This document shows, piece by piece, positions 1 through 12,076 of a stretch of 64,000 nt of DNA. The notes under the pieces are model-generated. The model did no database searches, was not told the origin of the DNA, and worked only from the letters and a program-made list of their open reading frames with translations. Source of the DNA: Chlorokybus atmophyticus (lineage: Eukaryota > Streptophyta > Chlorokybophyceae > Chlorokybales > Chlorokybaceae). Position numbers and translations under genes: made by a program. Positions within the stretch are counted from its first letter, which is position 1, and every line of letters begins with the position of its first letter. The stretch lies in NCBI GenBank assembly GCA_009103225.1, contig RHPI01000810.1, forward strand, positions 1,496,190 to 1,560,189, given 5' to 3'.

Positions 1-589
1 GGGGGGGGGGGGGGGGGGGAGGTTGTGCCAGTCAGTATCGCGCTGAGCTGTAGGAAACCCTAGAAAAACAGCCAGCCGCCGCCCACCTGCACGCTTTTCC
101 ATGGCCGAATTGTTGCAGCACAGCGGCACAACCTTGTCCTACGCTCAGCGACAGTGTGGGACGATGGGGCTGACTGGCAGCAAAGTGCTTGGCTTAATTG
201 TGAACCACTCTCAACCTCCCTTCCCCCTCCTCTCCCCCGCCGTCAGCAGCACGCAGGCGGTACCTACTTCGCCGCCTCCTCCAGCTTGTGGGCGGCATCA
301 TCAGCAGTAGTGGCGGCAAGGCAGTGCATCATGCACTGTGCATGGCATGGCCGGCTGGAACTTATCTTGTGCGTAAACCTGTACATGCTGACGTGTGCAA
401 GTCGCAAACCGCGGCTTGCACACGTCAGCAAGTAAGCACAAGCGACTTGCGGCTCGTCTCCCTGGTCCGTACACTACACTGAGTGCAGTGTGGTACCGTG
501 CGTCTGCGCAAGTTGGTACATTGTGCCGCACCACACGTACCAGGTGTGGCGCATTGCAATTTTGTACTCATGTACCGTGTTTGCCCCGG

Positions 590-830
590 TTCGAAAGCCG
601 CGGGTGGGACGACCAGCCTTGGTCCTAGTGGTTGGACCGCGTGCTGAACCAGTGCTGCCCTGGCTCATAGACCGCGGGGCACGCGACCAGCCCTGGTTCG
701 GTGAATCGGACCATATCGGCGGGCTCCGGGGCCGGACCAGTCGCGGCACCGGTACGCTGCAGCGTACCGGACGTGGTCTGCGCGCCGCCTCCGCCTGGTC
801 CGCGCGTAAAAACCCCTGTGCATTAACGGC
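590..830 (+). repeat. Hairpin-rich dispersed repeat, copy 1
   Basis: GC-rich segment full of short GACCAG/CTGGTC inverted pairs, including the 18-bp palindrome GGTACGCTGCAGCGTACC. It matches 6240-6570 in the same orientation over about 200 bp, and a weaker core (cataggccgc...accag) recurs near 3787-3915 and 4364-4511. It lies directly upstream of the protease/methyltransferase fragment and may be an insertion or part of that element's spacer. Confidence 0.6.
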
Positions 831-845
831 CTGGCACCCAAGCGA

Positions 846-1724
846 GTGATGTTGGACACCGGAGCACAGCCTGTCATCATCGGGCGCTTCCTAGCGCGGT
901 CCCTCGGCATAACCAGCTCCGACTTGGTGCCTTGCCCGTACGTGTTGGACACTGCCATAGGTAGCCGAGATAAGGTGATGGGAGTCACCCGGGAGGCCTT
1001 TTGCATTCGGTTAACAGGGCTGGACCCAACCCACACAACCGAGATCGTTCAGCAATGTGTGGTCACCAATGCCGGCTCCTTCGACTTTCTGCTTGGGCAG
1101 GACTTCAACTTCCCTGTGGGCATGGGCCTCGACTGCTGGACAGAGCGGGCGTGGTTTCAGCCACATTGGGATGAGGATGACGGAGAGGTGCAGGGTTTCC
1201 TGCCTCTCGAGTTGGTCTCGCGCACGCGCGCGCAACGCAAAGTGGCTGCCGTGGCCACACGCAGCCACGCCCGCACACGGGAGGCTGCAACGGCCACATA
1301 CGACGGCGCTCGGACGCAAGTCGCTGCTGGTGCCACGGCCCCGTGTCGAACCGTCGACTCCTCTCCCACCCCGTACAACGAGGAGCATGAGGATGCCACC
1401 GTGGAAGTAGCATTACAAGACCCAACTGAACGGCGCTGGCGCGCACAGGTGGACGCACATGTCTTGCTCAGCCATCCACTGATCACCACGCGCTTCCCCA
1501 ACTACCGAAGCCACAACAAGGTGCAGGAGCAGCATATGGTGGCCACCGGAGTGGTGGAGTTCCACACCTTTCGCAGGCAACAGGGCATCACAGTGTTGGA
1601 GCTGTTTGGAGGCATTGGCAGTGGTCTTGCCGCGGTCCTCAACACGGATGTGAAGGTTGTTAAATTCTATTACGGAGACCCAGACCACGTTGCCATCAAT
1701 AAGTGTACAGTCGCCGGTACCTAA
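846..1724 (+). pseudogene. LTR-retrotransposon fragment: aspartic protease plus start of cytosine DNA methyltransferase
   Basis: One open frame of 292 codons. It starts with a retropepsin-type active site, MLDTGAQPVIIG, and continues with a protease-like fold ending near FDFLLGQDF, a low-complexity Arg/Ala/Thr linker, and then VLELFGGIGSGLAAVL. The last block matches motif I (S-adenosylmethionine binding) of C5-cytosine methyltransferases. The frame is open upstream of the marked Met (APKRV), so the true N-terminus is missing. The methyltransferase stops soon after motif I, exactly where an 11-bp inverted repeat begins, so PCQ, ENV and the target-recognition region are absent. Methyltransferases captured by LTR retrotransposons are known from some algae and dinoflagellates. 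This looks like a broken member of such an element. No reverse transcriptase is present nearby. Confidence 0.65.
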
Positions 1725-1738
1725 CTATTAGGTACCGG
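1714..1738. repeat. Perfect 11-bp inverted repeat at the breakpoint
   Basis: CCGGTACCTAA and its exact complement are separated by CTA. It marks the point where the methyltransferase frame is lost and AT-richer sequence begins, so it may be the end of an inserted element. Confidence 0.55.
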
Positions 1739-1944
1739 TTAGTTACTTGTCAGTTAGGTTAAGTCCCTTTTGCTTGACTAATGGGTATCCTTACAAGTAC
1801 CTGTCAGTTGGTCCTTTCATGCAGACAATCGTCGATTGATGGTAACGGCCGTTATGCTCAGGCCCCTGTATCGAGAACAACGACAGTAAAACTGAGTCTC
1901 CTTAAACCCACGATCGTCTTATATACTTAGTCGCCGTCATTGGT

Positions 1945-2363
1945 AACATTTTGCGACGACATCACCTTCACGCCCAAGGGCGGTCGTCGTCCGACCTCCA
2001 AGCTATTGCAGATTTGTGCAATGGGTCGCTGAGAGTTGGGAGAAGCTCAACCCCGACATCATACGCAAAGCTTAAAACGTCGGGGATCAGCATTGCATTG
2101 GCTGGCTCTGAGATGATGACATCATTGAGTCTCCGGAAGACGATGAGAAGTTGGTCGGGACGGACGACTGACCTCTTTAACAACATGAGGAGATTGAGCT
2201 TCGTTATGCGGAGCTTGCAGCACGGATGGCCTCGACTAAGGCTGGTTGTGATGTCGGGGAGGCTGCGGTTGAGGCTAATGACGATGAGGGGAACACTCAC
2301 AGCGAGGGAGAGAATGAGGTGGTGCAGGAAGAGGGAAATGATATTGTAGTCATTGATGAGTGA
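1945..2363 (+). pseudogene. Pogo/CENP-B-like DDE transposase, C-terminal remnant
   Basis: Three forward frames together give the familiar tail of pogo-type DDE transposases: WVAESWEKLNPDIIRKA at about 2022-2072, TSGISIALAGSE in the next frame just after it, and an acidic EDDDIIESPEDDEKL tail ending at a TGA near 2361. In intact relatives these blocks lie in one frame as a tryptophan-containing helix, 'GISNALDG' and 'EDD'. At least one single-base frameshift and several stops separate them here, so it is dead. The DDE catalytic core is not visible upstream. Confidence 0.6.
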
Positions 2364-2528
2364 TGTTGATAGAATGAATTTTGGACTGAATAGAATGAAT
2401 CTTATGCATGGTGCCTTGTGCGACAGTGATTGGTGTTTGTCATGTCCATGATATCATATGCGCATGCTTGTGTCATACAAGCATGCGCATAAAGTGTGCG
2501 AGTGTGCGCGTTTCTGCAAGGAGGAAGA

Positions 2529-3076
<548 letters not shown>

Positions 3077-3419
3077 AAGGCAAAGAGCGTGCATGCGTGT
3101 GTGTGGTGGCGCAAGCGTTTGTCTATGCATGTCCACGTGCGCACGCTTGCGCAAGCGTGTGGGGGTTGGTCAATGCCATCCTCGCATCCAACCCGTCCAA
3201 GCTGAGCAGGCCTACCTGGAAGTAGAGTGGCGAGGGTATCGCCAGCATCCCCTCTCTGTCATTCTTAGCACCTGGTCCTTGTAGTCGCCAGCAGTGCTCA
3301 GCTGCTGGCAACAATGTGCCAGCCGCAGCAGCTCTGCAAATGCGTAGGCCGCCTGTGGCACGTTGGTGGTCGCGGCGACCTGCTTCAAGCCAGCGCCTGT
3401 GTCTGTGTATAGTCTTCTC

Positions 3420-4620
3420 CCATGTATACATACAATACCGCATATGGCATACTAAGAACACAATATGCGCACGCACATGCGGAACACACGGAACAGGCGT
3501 AACATGCACATGCACACTCATGCGCATGCACAGCAACATATGCGACATGTGAGAGTCACCAACCCAGCAACACACGTACACGCTCACTACAATGAGTGTG
3601 TGTGTGCGCATGCACAGTTATGTGCATGCGCACACACACACTCATGCAGTCCACGTACCTGCGTGCACGTAAGCGCATGCATGTGCGTGCATGCTTGTAT
3701 GTGCGTGCGTGTGCATATCTCTTTGAGGAGGAAGAAGGGGTAGGGGGCCACACACCTGTTCACATGCATAGTGTCACGCCGAACTGCCTCATAGGCTGCA
3801 CTGGTCAGTGCGGTCTATGAGCTAGCCCATAGCACCTGCCTCATAGGCCGCACTGGTCAGTGCGGTCTACAACCCAATTAGCCAGCCTTATAGGCTGCAA
3901 TGCATAGTGCGGGCTATAACCCAACAAGAGTGTGTATGTGTGTTCGTGCGTGACAAGGAGCCATGCATGCGCCTGCCTGTGTGGACAGTGCGGTGTATGA
4001 GCCCAATTGTAAATGAGTGCGTGCACACTTATACATGAGCAATGTCGCACGCACGCACGCACACTCAGCGCATCGTGAAGATTGCGGAGAGCACAGCCAG
4101 CTGGGGCGACGTAGTGCTTGCCTAGCAGAGCCGTGCCCACTACAAACTTCTCGATTTTCAGCGGCGGCCTCATTGCCAGCTTGGGGAGCAGTTCGCATAC
4201 CTGCACGTGTGCGTGCGAGTGAGAGCATGCATGTGCACCGTGCACGCGGCACGTCCATATGCGCATACGTGCGTGCTTGTATGCGTGTGCACATGAAGGA
4301 GGAAGCGCGGGGGGGGAGGGGAGGCAGCACACCCGGTTCACATGCATAGTTTACATGCAGAACTTCCTCGTAGACCAAACTGTCCAGTGCGGTCTATGAG
4401 CAAGTCTACAGCAACTGGCTCATAGGCTACACGGGACAGTGCAGCCTATGAGCCAGCCTACAGCAACTGGCTCATAGGCCGCAGTGTCCAGTGCAGTCCA
4501 TGAGCCGATTGTAAGAAAGAGTGTGCATGTTTGTTTGTGCATGCGTGCGTATCCAAAAGCACATGCATGCTTGCATGCACATGCCCGTGTGCGCGCTTGC
4601 ACGTTCACACACACATCCTC
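3420..4620. repeat. CA/TG-rich DNA with an imperfect tandem duplication and hairpin units
   Basis: Alternating purine-pyrimidine sequence dominates. Two blocks, about 3693-4030 and 4274-4540, are related: each runs from a tgcttgtatg...gaggaag segment through gttcacatgcatag to a cluster of hairpin units. The units pair CTCATAGRCYGCACTG with CAGTGCGGTCTATGAG and occur at about 3787-3915 (three units) and 4364-4511 (three units). I see no convincing gene. Confidence 0.6.
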
Positions 4621-4629
4621 CCCCTCCCC

Positions 4630-6095
4630 CTTTCCTTGCCCCTCTGCTCACCTGCTGTTCAGCATTTGCCCCTCGTTGTAGCGCCCCCCAGTCCCGCGGA
4701 GCAGCAGCGTCAGGCTTCCTCCACCAACCCCCATCACATTACTTCCAGCCATGGTGATGCATAACCTTCTGCGCGTGCACGCATGCGTGGCTGCATGGGT
4801 GCGTGTGCATGCGTGTTACCCGAGCCATTGACTTGGGTGGTGTAGAGTCGTGCTGACATGGCTAGGATGGCACCAGCTTTATTCCTTCTTGCTGCAATCA
4901 CGACTGCATCTGCTGGAGTCTGCCATCCTTCAGTGACGCTGGGGGGCCTTGTATACAAAGTCAGTAACATCCCGAGAGCACACATGAGCCACACAATCAG
5001 TCATGGAACATACACGCACGCGTGTACCTCTTGCATGGCCGCCTGTTCAGAAGGAAAGTTGTCATCAACGGGTCCAACCATCTGCACAGATTGATGTCCA
5101 GCCTGTGACCTGAAATGCACAATTAGCACCATTATGTACGCATGCACTGCTACAAATGAGAGCACGTGCAAACACAAAGCTTACTCTACAATTCGCAATT
5201 GCTTCTTATGTCTACATGTGGAAGACTTTGCTGGTTGCAATTGTAGAGTCATGCAGTTGAAAGCATTCGTTGCTTGGCATTTAAACTCTGCGGGGTTGCC
5301 TCCAACTCACCGCAAGTTGCAAGGTCAGTTGAATCTGGAGCTGCAACATGACACATAAGTATGTACATGTCGTTGGCTAATATCAGTTGTCACGTGCCTG
5401 CCAAACTGCTCAGGTAGTGGATAGGTAGCGGATCAGCAAGTGCACAACCAAAGCCATGAAGCAAGCATGTACCTACCTGAATGCAATGAACTTCGTTTGC
5501 AACTGATCCAGCAAAATTGCCCTGCACGGTTGTGGATTGACATCACCTCCGAGAATAGATGAGTCACCTGAACAACAACGAGATTGATTGTGCATGTGCG
5601 TACACGAGCAACGCTGGTTGCTCAACCCACATCATTCTGTGCAAGCATGCAAACTGCTCTGACACAGGACAAAGCGGCTGTAGCTACTGCTGCGGTTGAT
5701 GCCATTGCTGCTCAGACTGTTGTTGATTTGCACTCGTGAAGTTATCGCAGCAGCAGCAGCAGTAACATCAAGTAACATCACAACCATCTCAACTACCACC
5801 ATTGTAACAACAATGACACAAACGACAACATTGCCAAACTGTGGTCTGCAACAATGGCAGCAGCACCGGCAATGTGAGCCGCTGCACAGTAGCGGTTAGA
5901 GCTTAAGCGTAGCTGCTCTTACCAATGCCACCGACAAAAGTAGCTTACAGCAAGCCATGCAATGCAATGAAGCTTCGACACCAGCGTATGAAATAGGCCT
6001 ACCCTCAGCACCGCCGCCTCTAGCTCCAGAATTTTGCGCTTCGGAGCTTGCCGTTTGCAACGCAATGCCGCAAGCAGTGCCTCAATGCGACCCAT
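4630..6095 (-). CDS. Unresolved spliced gene, function unknown
   Basis: Exon-like blocks with good splice sites read leftwards: an ATG exon 6095-6003 (starting MGRIEALLAALRCKRQ) just downstream of a telo-box-like AAACCCTAG, then 5567-5477, 5109-5028, 4947-4820 and possibly 4750-4634. Two reading registers stay open through the middle exons. One gives a more protein-like sequence (ILLDQLQTKFIAF; QSVQMVGPVDDNFPSEQ) and joins TPADAVVIAARRNKAGAILA through an inner acceptor near 4924. The other keeps phase with the first exon. The block at 4750-4634 begins MAGSNVMGVGGG and may be the start of a separate gene. No family recognised. The first intron, plus-strand view 5640-5900, holds Asn/Thr-rich repeats resembling decayed gag. 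Confidence 0.4.
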
Positions 6096-6239
6096 AGCAA
6101 CTAGGGTTTCAGCATAGGATAAGTACAGTTTCGTACTTACCGCTCTGCTGCTGACGTGTGCAGGACCGCGACCAAATGCCAGATGGTCATTGCATAGCAT
6201 TGAACAGAAGGACGCGCGGTACTTGCCATGTCAGGTCCC

Positions 6240-6570
6240 AAGTCAACGTTGGTGTACGAACCAGACCTGGTCACAGCAACTGTCACTTGGTGTACCAGTG
6301 CTGCCCTGGCTTATAGGCCGCAGGGTATACGACCAGCCCTGGTCCTACTGCTCTAGCCGCGTGCTGACCAGTGCTGCACTGGGTCGCAGGCTGCGGGGCC
6401 CGTGACTAGCCCTGGTCCGGTCTATGGGACCATGCCGTTGGCTCCGCGGCAGGACCACCGGTGGTCCGATCATGCTGGACCAGTCGCGGCACTGGTACGC
6501 TACAACGTACCAGACGTGGTCTACGGGCTGCGTACGACTGGTCCGTGCATAAAAAGCCCTGTGATGTCAC
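6240..6570 (+). repeat. Hairpin-rich dispersed repeat, copy 2
   Basis: Matches 590-830 with several indels: the order 'ccagtgctgccctggct', 'gaccagccctggtcc' and a near-palindrome ggtacgctacaacgtacc is kept, ending in 'gtccgtgcataaaaa'. It overlaps the far end of the leftward gag pseudogene. Confidence 0.6.
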
Positions 6571-6589
6571 GAGATGGGCTCGAGCGGCG

Positions 6590-9500
6590 CTGCCCTCTCG
6601 CATCCCCATCATCTGTCTTAATGTGTTGCCCTCAGGCCTGTGCAGCATGACTGCTTGTCGGATGAGTGCGGTACGGAGTTGTTGCTCCCCCACCATACCA
6701 GCTCCTCCTTGTTGTGTGGTGTCCCCTTGCGGGGTGAGGTACCCTCGCCCTGCATCGCGTTGATCCTCAGGCATGTCTTCGACCAAAGGAGGCAGCAGCG
6801 GGGCGATTACCCCCCGCAATTGTTGTGCCAATGCCCTCGCTTGGTCTGCAACAATTGCTTGTCTTGGCTGTGCGATGGCGACTGCCGTGAAGTGCCCTGT
6901 GGTCAGCGCCGTGGAGGCGCTGGCAACATTTGCCGGCGCTACGGCTGGTACGGCAACGGCGTGTGCTGCTTCGTACGCGTGTCGGCGCGCGTCCACTTGG
7001 GCAGCTTGGTCCACCTGATAACGATGTGCCTATTCAAGGGCAGAGAACCGCGCTTGACGGCTGCCTAGAGTGAGCCCTCGGAGAGCTGGATCAGTGCCCA
7101 GCGCGATGTCTGACATGGTGACCACGAGGTCTTGTATTTTGCGGCGCTGGAGTCCGAGTGCGTCCAATGGTGAGGGCTCGAAGCTGATCTGTTGAGCGGG
7201 CATGGGTTGCCGCGTTGGACTAAGTGCGCCCTGCAATCTTGCGTGTAATGCCAAGAACAACTAAACGGCCAGCTCTAACACTGCAAGTCGCCGGTAGGTG
7301 ACCCGGAAGAGACGATCCCTCATCTCCGGTGCAGTGCCAGCGAGGATTTCATCCTCCAGCTGCTGTTGTGTGGGTTCCGGCAGTGTGCGGTATTCTGGAG
7401 GTGGTAGGGGCAAGATGCGATCATCGCGTGCCACACGCATGGTGCGTTGCCCCCCTGGTCCGTACGCAATAGTGGTGGGCTCCACGTTGCGTAGAACGGA
7501 CGCCCAGGCGCGTTCTGCTTGTGGTCCGCGTGGCACTTGCTATGTGACATCAAGTGCTGGTGGTGGTGCTGTGCGAATCTCAGGTAGTGGTGCAGTGGGT
7601 GTGGCAGCACTACTGGAGGCGATGGTGGTGGCACCTGCAGCAGTCGTCATTAATAAGGTGGCGGCTGTGAGGGTGGCAGCAGTTGTGGCCGATGTGGTCG
7701 CTTCAATGGAGGCAGGAGTGGTGGATTCACCACCCACGAACCCAACGACCATGGTTGTTGCGGCGTTGGTGCGTACCATCACCGGGGACAGCGTGGTGCC
7801 AAGAGTGCTGGCACCTGCTGTCGCGGTCGGTGTGGATGCCAACGGTGTCGTCGACGGCGTCATCCCAGCGGTTGTTGTGGCTGCCGAGGCAGCACCACTT
7901 GTGGCGTCCGATGATGCCGCTGTTGACGACGCGCCAGCTTCCCTGCGCGCACGTCTTGATGGTTGTACGCGTGACGGCGTGGGAGTGTCCCTATCCTGTT
8001 TTGGTGCCATCAGCGCCCACCTAGCAGCATAGCAGGCTTGATAGTCCTGCTCCTTGTTCTCCTCCAGCTGTGCCACGCGCGCCATCAGGGCTGCCACTTA
8101 GTCAATAGCTGGTGGATTGGCTGGTGCCTTTACAGCAGCAGCCCCAGCGCGAGGACGTCCCTCAGGTCCTTCGTGCTGTGGAGGGCGGTTTTTCCCTCTG
8201 TAGCCAGCTTCTTCCTTGCGGGCCCCGGCGTTGTTGTTGTTGTTGGGGTTGTGGCCACCAGCGTTGTTGCCATTGTTGCGACCACCAGCGTTGTTGCTGT
8301 TGTTGTAGCCGCCAGCGTGGTTGCTGCTGTTGTAGCCCCCGTTGTTGTTGTTGTTGGTTGCCGCGGTAGCCAACAGCATTGTTGCCGTTGTTGTAGCCAA
8401 TAGAGGGCCGCAGCTCAGAGAACTTGAGCCAGCATACTGTCTCCAAGTGTCCCGTCTTGTGGCAGTAGTCGCACACAAGGGTGCCGTAATCTTCGGTGCT
8501 CCTTTTAATAGTGGCCATGCCGACCAGACAGGTGGCACAGCACTGGAGCCATAAGGGCAGCATAAGCTGACCGTTTATCCTTGTTGTGGATGCATTGCGG
8601 CTCTCGACTGCGGTCCCGCCGAAGGGGCTCTGCACTTGTGCCGACCATAGGCCGCGAGGCGCTGCGGTTGGTGTCCAACACTGCTTCTCATACTCCGCGC
8701 GCTTATGGATGGCTTGTGCAGTCTTGAAAGCCTCCTTGAGGTTGTAGCCGAGGGGCCTGCTGTAGTTCAGCGTCAGGCGCATCGACTCGCTCAGGGTGGG
8801 ATCCAACTCGGCCACATACACCACTGCTGCCGCCTCCTCATTGACGATCTTGTAGTCAGTGTCTTAAAGCAACCCTTCCAAACCGCGAATACAGTCGGAG
8901 AGGGTCCTTGTTGGGCTTCCGTCGAAAACGCCTCAACTCCTCCACCTTGCTTTTGGTCTGAGGTGGGAAGGTGCGCCGGAGTGCGGCGTGGAGGTCCTTC
9001 AACGGGGAGTCCGACATGGCAGCGCCCACCATAAGCGCGGGTGCACGCAACGCCACTAAGCCGAGGGTGAAAACACTGCCTCCCGCTGGAGCACGCGAGT
9101 TCGATGTTGGTAGCAGAGGCGTACCTATCTCCAATGCTGCAGCTTGCTGCTCCTCTTGTTGCTCCCTGATGATGGCAGCGGTGCGGTTGAGTATCCTGAT
9201 CCGGCGCTCGGCCTTCTTGCTTTCGATCTCTGCAGGAGTCAATGGGGCCACTACCACCTCAACTTCTTTATTCTCTGCCTTTACCATGGCTGCAGCTAGA
9301 GTGAGACCCGTGACTGAGGCTGGCGGGGCCGCTGCTACAGGGACAGTAACCGATGGGCTATGCAGTGACGTGGAGGCTATGGTGCTGGCCAACTCGCCAT
9401 AGCCATCAATCTTGTGCAACTCAGCAACGGACTTCCACACATCATGTGCTTCGTGATCAAGGTATTGAGCGGACACATGAAACAATACCTCATCTGTCCA

Positions 9501-9827
9501 GTCCTTGCTCTTGAGGGCTTGCTGCCGCATCTTAGAGTGGAACTTGATGATGAACTCGTCAAGTGAGGTGATGCCAGGGCGTCCGGAGCGTAGGGAGTTG
9601 GTTGAGCTGGAAGGCTTCATCTCCTCGTCGTCACCGTCCGACGGTGGTGGAGATGCTCGCTGTCGAGGAGTGGAGTGAGAGGAGGTGAAGCCGGAGACGG
9701 GGCGTGAGCCTCTGCTGCTACGGTAATCGCTCCCTTCACTTGCGCGCTCGTAGGTAAGGTTGGAGGTTGGGCTCCAGCTGCTGAGGTTCCCTTCTTCTAT
9801 TGGCGAGAAAGGGGTGGGCCTGCTCAT
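6590..9827 (-). pseudogene. LTR-retrotransposon gag polyprotein, decayed copy 1
   Basis: Leftward frame starting MSRPTPFSPIEEGNLSSWSP at 9827. A capsid-like region (TFPPQTKSKVEELRRFRRK ... DTDYKIVNEEAA) is followed by a CCHC zinc knuckle CDYCHKTGHLETVC near 8460, an Asn/Gly-rich linker (8220-8400) and an Ala/Thr/Ser-rich region, then further gag-like sequence to about 6590. It is broken by a frameshift and a TAA near 8865, a TAA near 8095, and in-frame TAG codons near 7540, 7262 and 7030. A first zinc knuckle has lost its cysteine spacing. No protease, reverse transcriptase or integrase follows. The same gag occurs at 54713-57120 and 57867-58164 plus 63092-64000. Confidence 0.75.
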
Positions 9828-10645
9828 ACAGCTGATGGGATGGTGAAAGTGGATGAAGGGTAGAGTGTTTGTGCTCTACAATGGGATCTCCAATGCTGCT
9901 ATCACCCAACACACTAGCGCTTGTGCGCGCTATGCGATGACAGTGACAACAATGCACAGCGATGTGTACAACTACAGATTGCGATGCTGATGTGTAGCCT
10001 GCAACTACACTCACTTGAGCAAAGAGGGTGACACTGTGAGTCAACAAGCCACTACTATAGGTAGCGCTACTTACACAGTTCTTTGCATGAGTGGCAGAGA
10101 GATTACACTGTTAAGTGAGGTGAATGAGCAAGCAACACGTAGATGCTATGCCCTGACTGATGCCAACAAGCACACCGCAACCAAGTACACCAAGCTCACA
10201 ACAAGGACAAGCACAGTGCACACGAGCATGCACAGGCTCTCACATGGTGAGGGGATTCTTGGGACTTGGGACGGCGTGTTTCGTAGTTCAAGTCGCTTTA
10301 CAAGCTCTTAGCTTTCTCACTCACAGTGTCACCAGCTAATCCGGTGAACACTGTGCCTACTTATACAAGTCAACTCATGACTGTTCAGAACATAAGCTAA
10401 CGGTCATATCGAGGCTATTTCCACAAGAAAACCCCACTCGATATAGAACCCAACTTATAACTGAACTCACAACTGAACAACTACGCGCGTTGCCTATGTA
10501 GGCTATGGTCATGAGCTACTCTAGAGACATGACCTAGCTACTGGTCAGTGACGCGCGCGGGTCGCCATGCTGGTAAGCCGGGCGAGGGTCTCGCTGTAGG
10601 CATGCCCGATGAAGACTGACATGCCCGGGTGATAGGCATGACAAC
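9828..10645 (-). mobile_element. LTR and leader of the gag element (copy 1)
   Basis: Leftwards from 10645 to about 10330 the sequence matches 57140-57400 (shared 'tatatcgag', 'gatatgacc', 'gacttgtataagta' blocks), and 10330-9828 matches the leaders at 57400-57866 and 54360-54710 ('cacctcacttaaca', 'tagtggcttgtt', 'gtgtcaccctctttg'). The outer boundary is sharp: at 10646 the sequence becomes the duplicated transposon copy. The other LTR of this element was not found. Confidence 0.6.
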
Positions 10646-11562
10646 GCTTCCCCCACCTCTCTCCTCAAATCCACCTCCACATCCTTCCACTAATCGCCCG
10701 TGGAAGGATGGCCAAAGCTGTGCTCGTTATTAGTGTACTGGAGATTGAAGCCATTGGCGGCATGTGGATTGCCATACAACCGCGCGAGCCATACCTGCTC
10801 CGACCAAGAGCATTACTTACTATGCTGGCCTCATAATCGATACTGCATCGACACTGCATTAGGTGCATTTCACAGAGCTTGGCCGGCATATATGTGACGC
10901 AGATGTCCTGATCCTCAGGGTCTCCAGGCTTGCGCAGGTCAGCCGTCACGTAATTCTGATACGGCAGCACACTCGCATGTGCATATGTGACATGGCTCTG
11001 ATGGTTGAAGCACATGCACCGCACACCGTGAACACACCTCAGACTGAGAGAAAGCAATCGGGGTCCGAAGGTAGCTGGCCACATGCACATCGGTCTCCCA
11101 CTGGAGCTCTTCCGTCAGGAAGTGTGCATTTCGGATGCACTTGATGATCCGCCCTATGTCGAAGGCCGACAGGCCTTGGCCGTTGTTGCACTGCACGAAT
11201 GCCACTGCAAGAGCATGCTCCGAGCCATACCACCTGGATTCCGACGCGTGCGAAGGGACGCCTCCACTTCCATGTTAGCGTGCCACAGGTTTCTCAGGCA
11301 CACGCACACATCGAAAGCCCTCGTTCACTTCCGCCTCCTCCTCTTGCTGCTGTGCGTGTGTCTCTTGGAGGAATCCTTCAGCATCAAACATGTGAGCATC
11401 CTGGATCGAACTCCCCGATTCAACATGACCCGCATTGTACTGTAATTGACGCTGGCCGACATACAGCTTGATTTGCTTGCACACCCTGCTGCTAATAATG
11501 TGCATGTAGACCGAGCTGCGTGTGGCGAAGCGCATGTGGCAATACGAACAAAGGACTCCCAT
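10646..11562 (-). pseudogene. Plavaka-type transposase, 5' part, inactivated
   Basis: Begins MGVLCSYCHMRFATRSSVYM at 11562, parallel to the intact copy at 32366; the first zinc finger is still present. A CAA-to-TAA change after EKPVAR (about 11275) truncates it. The catalytic half is gone because the segment ends at the LTR at 10645. Confidence 0.8.
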
Positions 11563-11700
11563 ATCTCACTACTAAAGTCGACACAGGTGTCGCCAATGTA
11601 ACTTGCATCATATCCAGCAACCCGCACACCCGCCGCCGCCGCCGCCACCGCTACCCTTACATGCCAAAGGCGGGAAACTTGGCCGCCATTCACTGGCTCC

Positions 11701-11720
11701 GTCGTACCATTATAATAGTA
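11701..11720. promoter_or_regulatory. GTACCAT-type palindrome, degraded
   Basis: CGTACCATTATAATAGTACG differs by one base from the perfect palindrome at the corresponding place in copy B (32531-32550). It lies between the divergent transposase and coiled-coil genes. Confidence 0.5.
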
Positions 11721-11747
11721 CGATCGAGCCATTGCACGTCCAGGGTG

Positions 11748-11988
<241 letters not shown>

Positions 11989-12076
11989 GGGGGCGTGATG
12001 CCGAGGGTATGTGGCGCTTGGAGGATCGTTGATGGCGCTGCCAGGGGCGTAGTGGGCATTGTGGTCGAGGTCCGGG

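Noticed and set aside
1-830. Short frames before the protease fragment
   Set aside because: They overlap in several frames across hairpin-rich DNA. AAACCCTAG at about 55 is telo-box-like but no gene start could be tied to it.
3465-4380. Several His/Cys/Thr-rich open frames
   Set aside because: They arise from CA/TG-rich DNA on both strands and have no splice or domain support.
7298-8032. Plus-strand frame of 244 codons
   Set aside because: Antisense to the Ala/Thr-rich part of the leftward gag; the gag strand has homologues at two other places.
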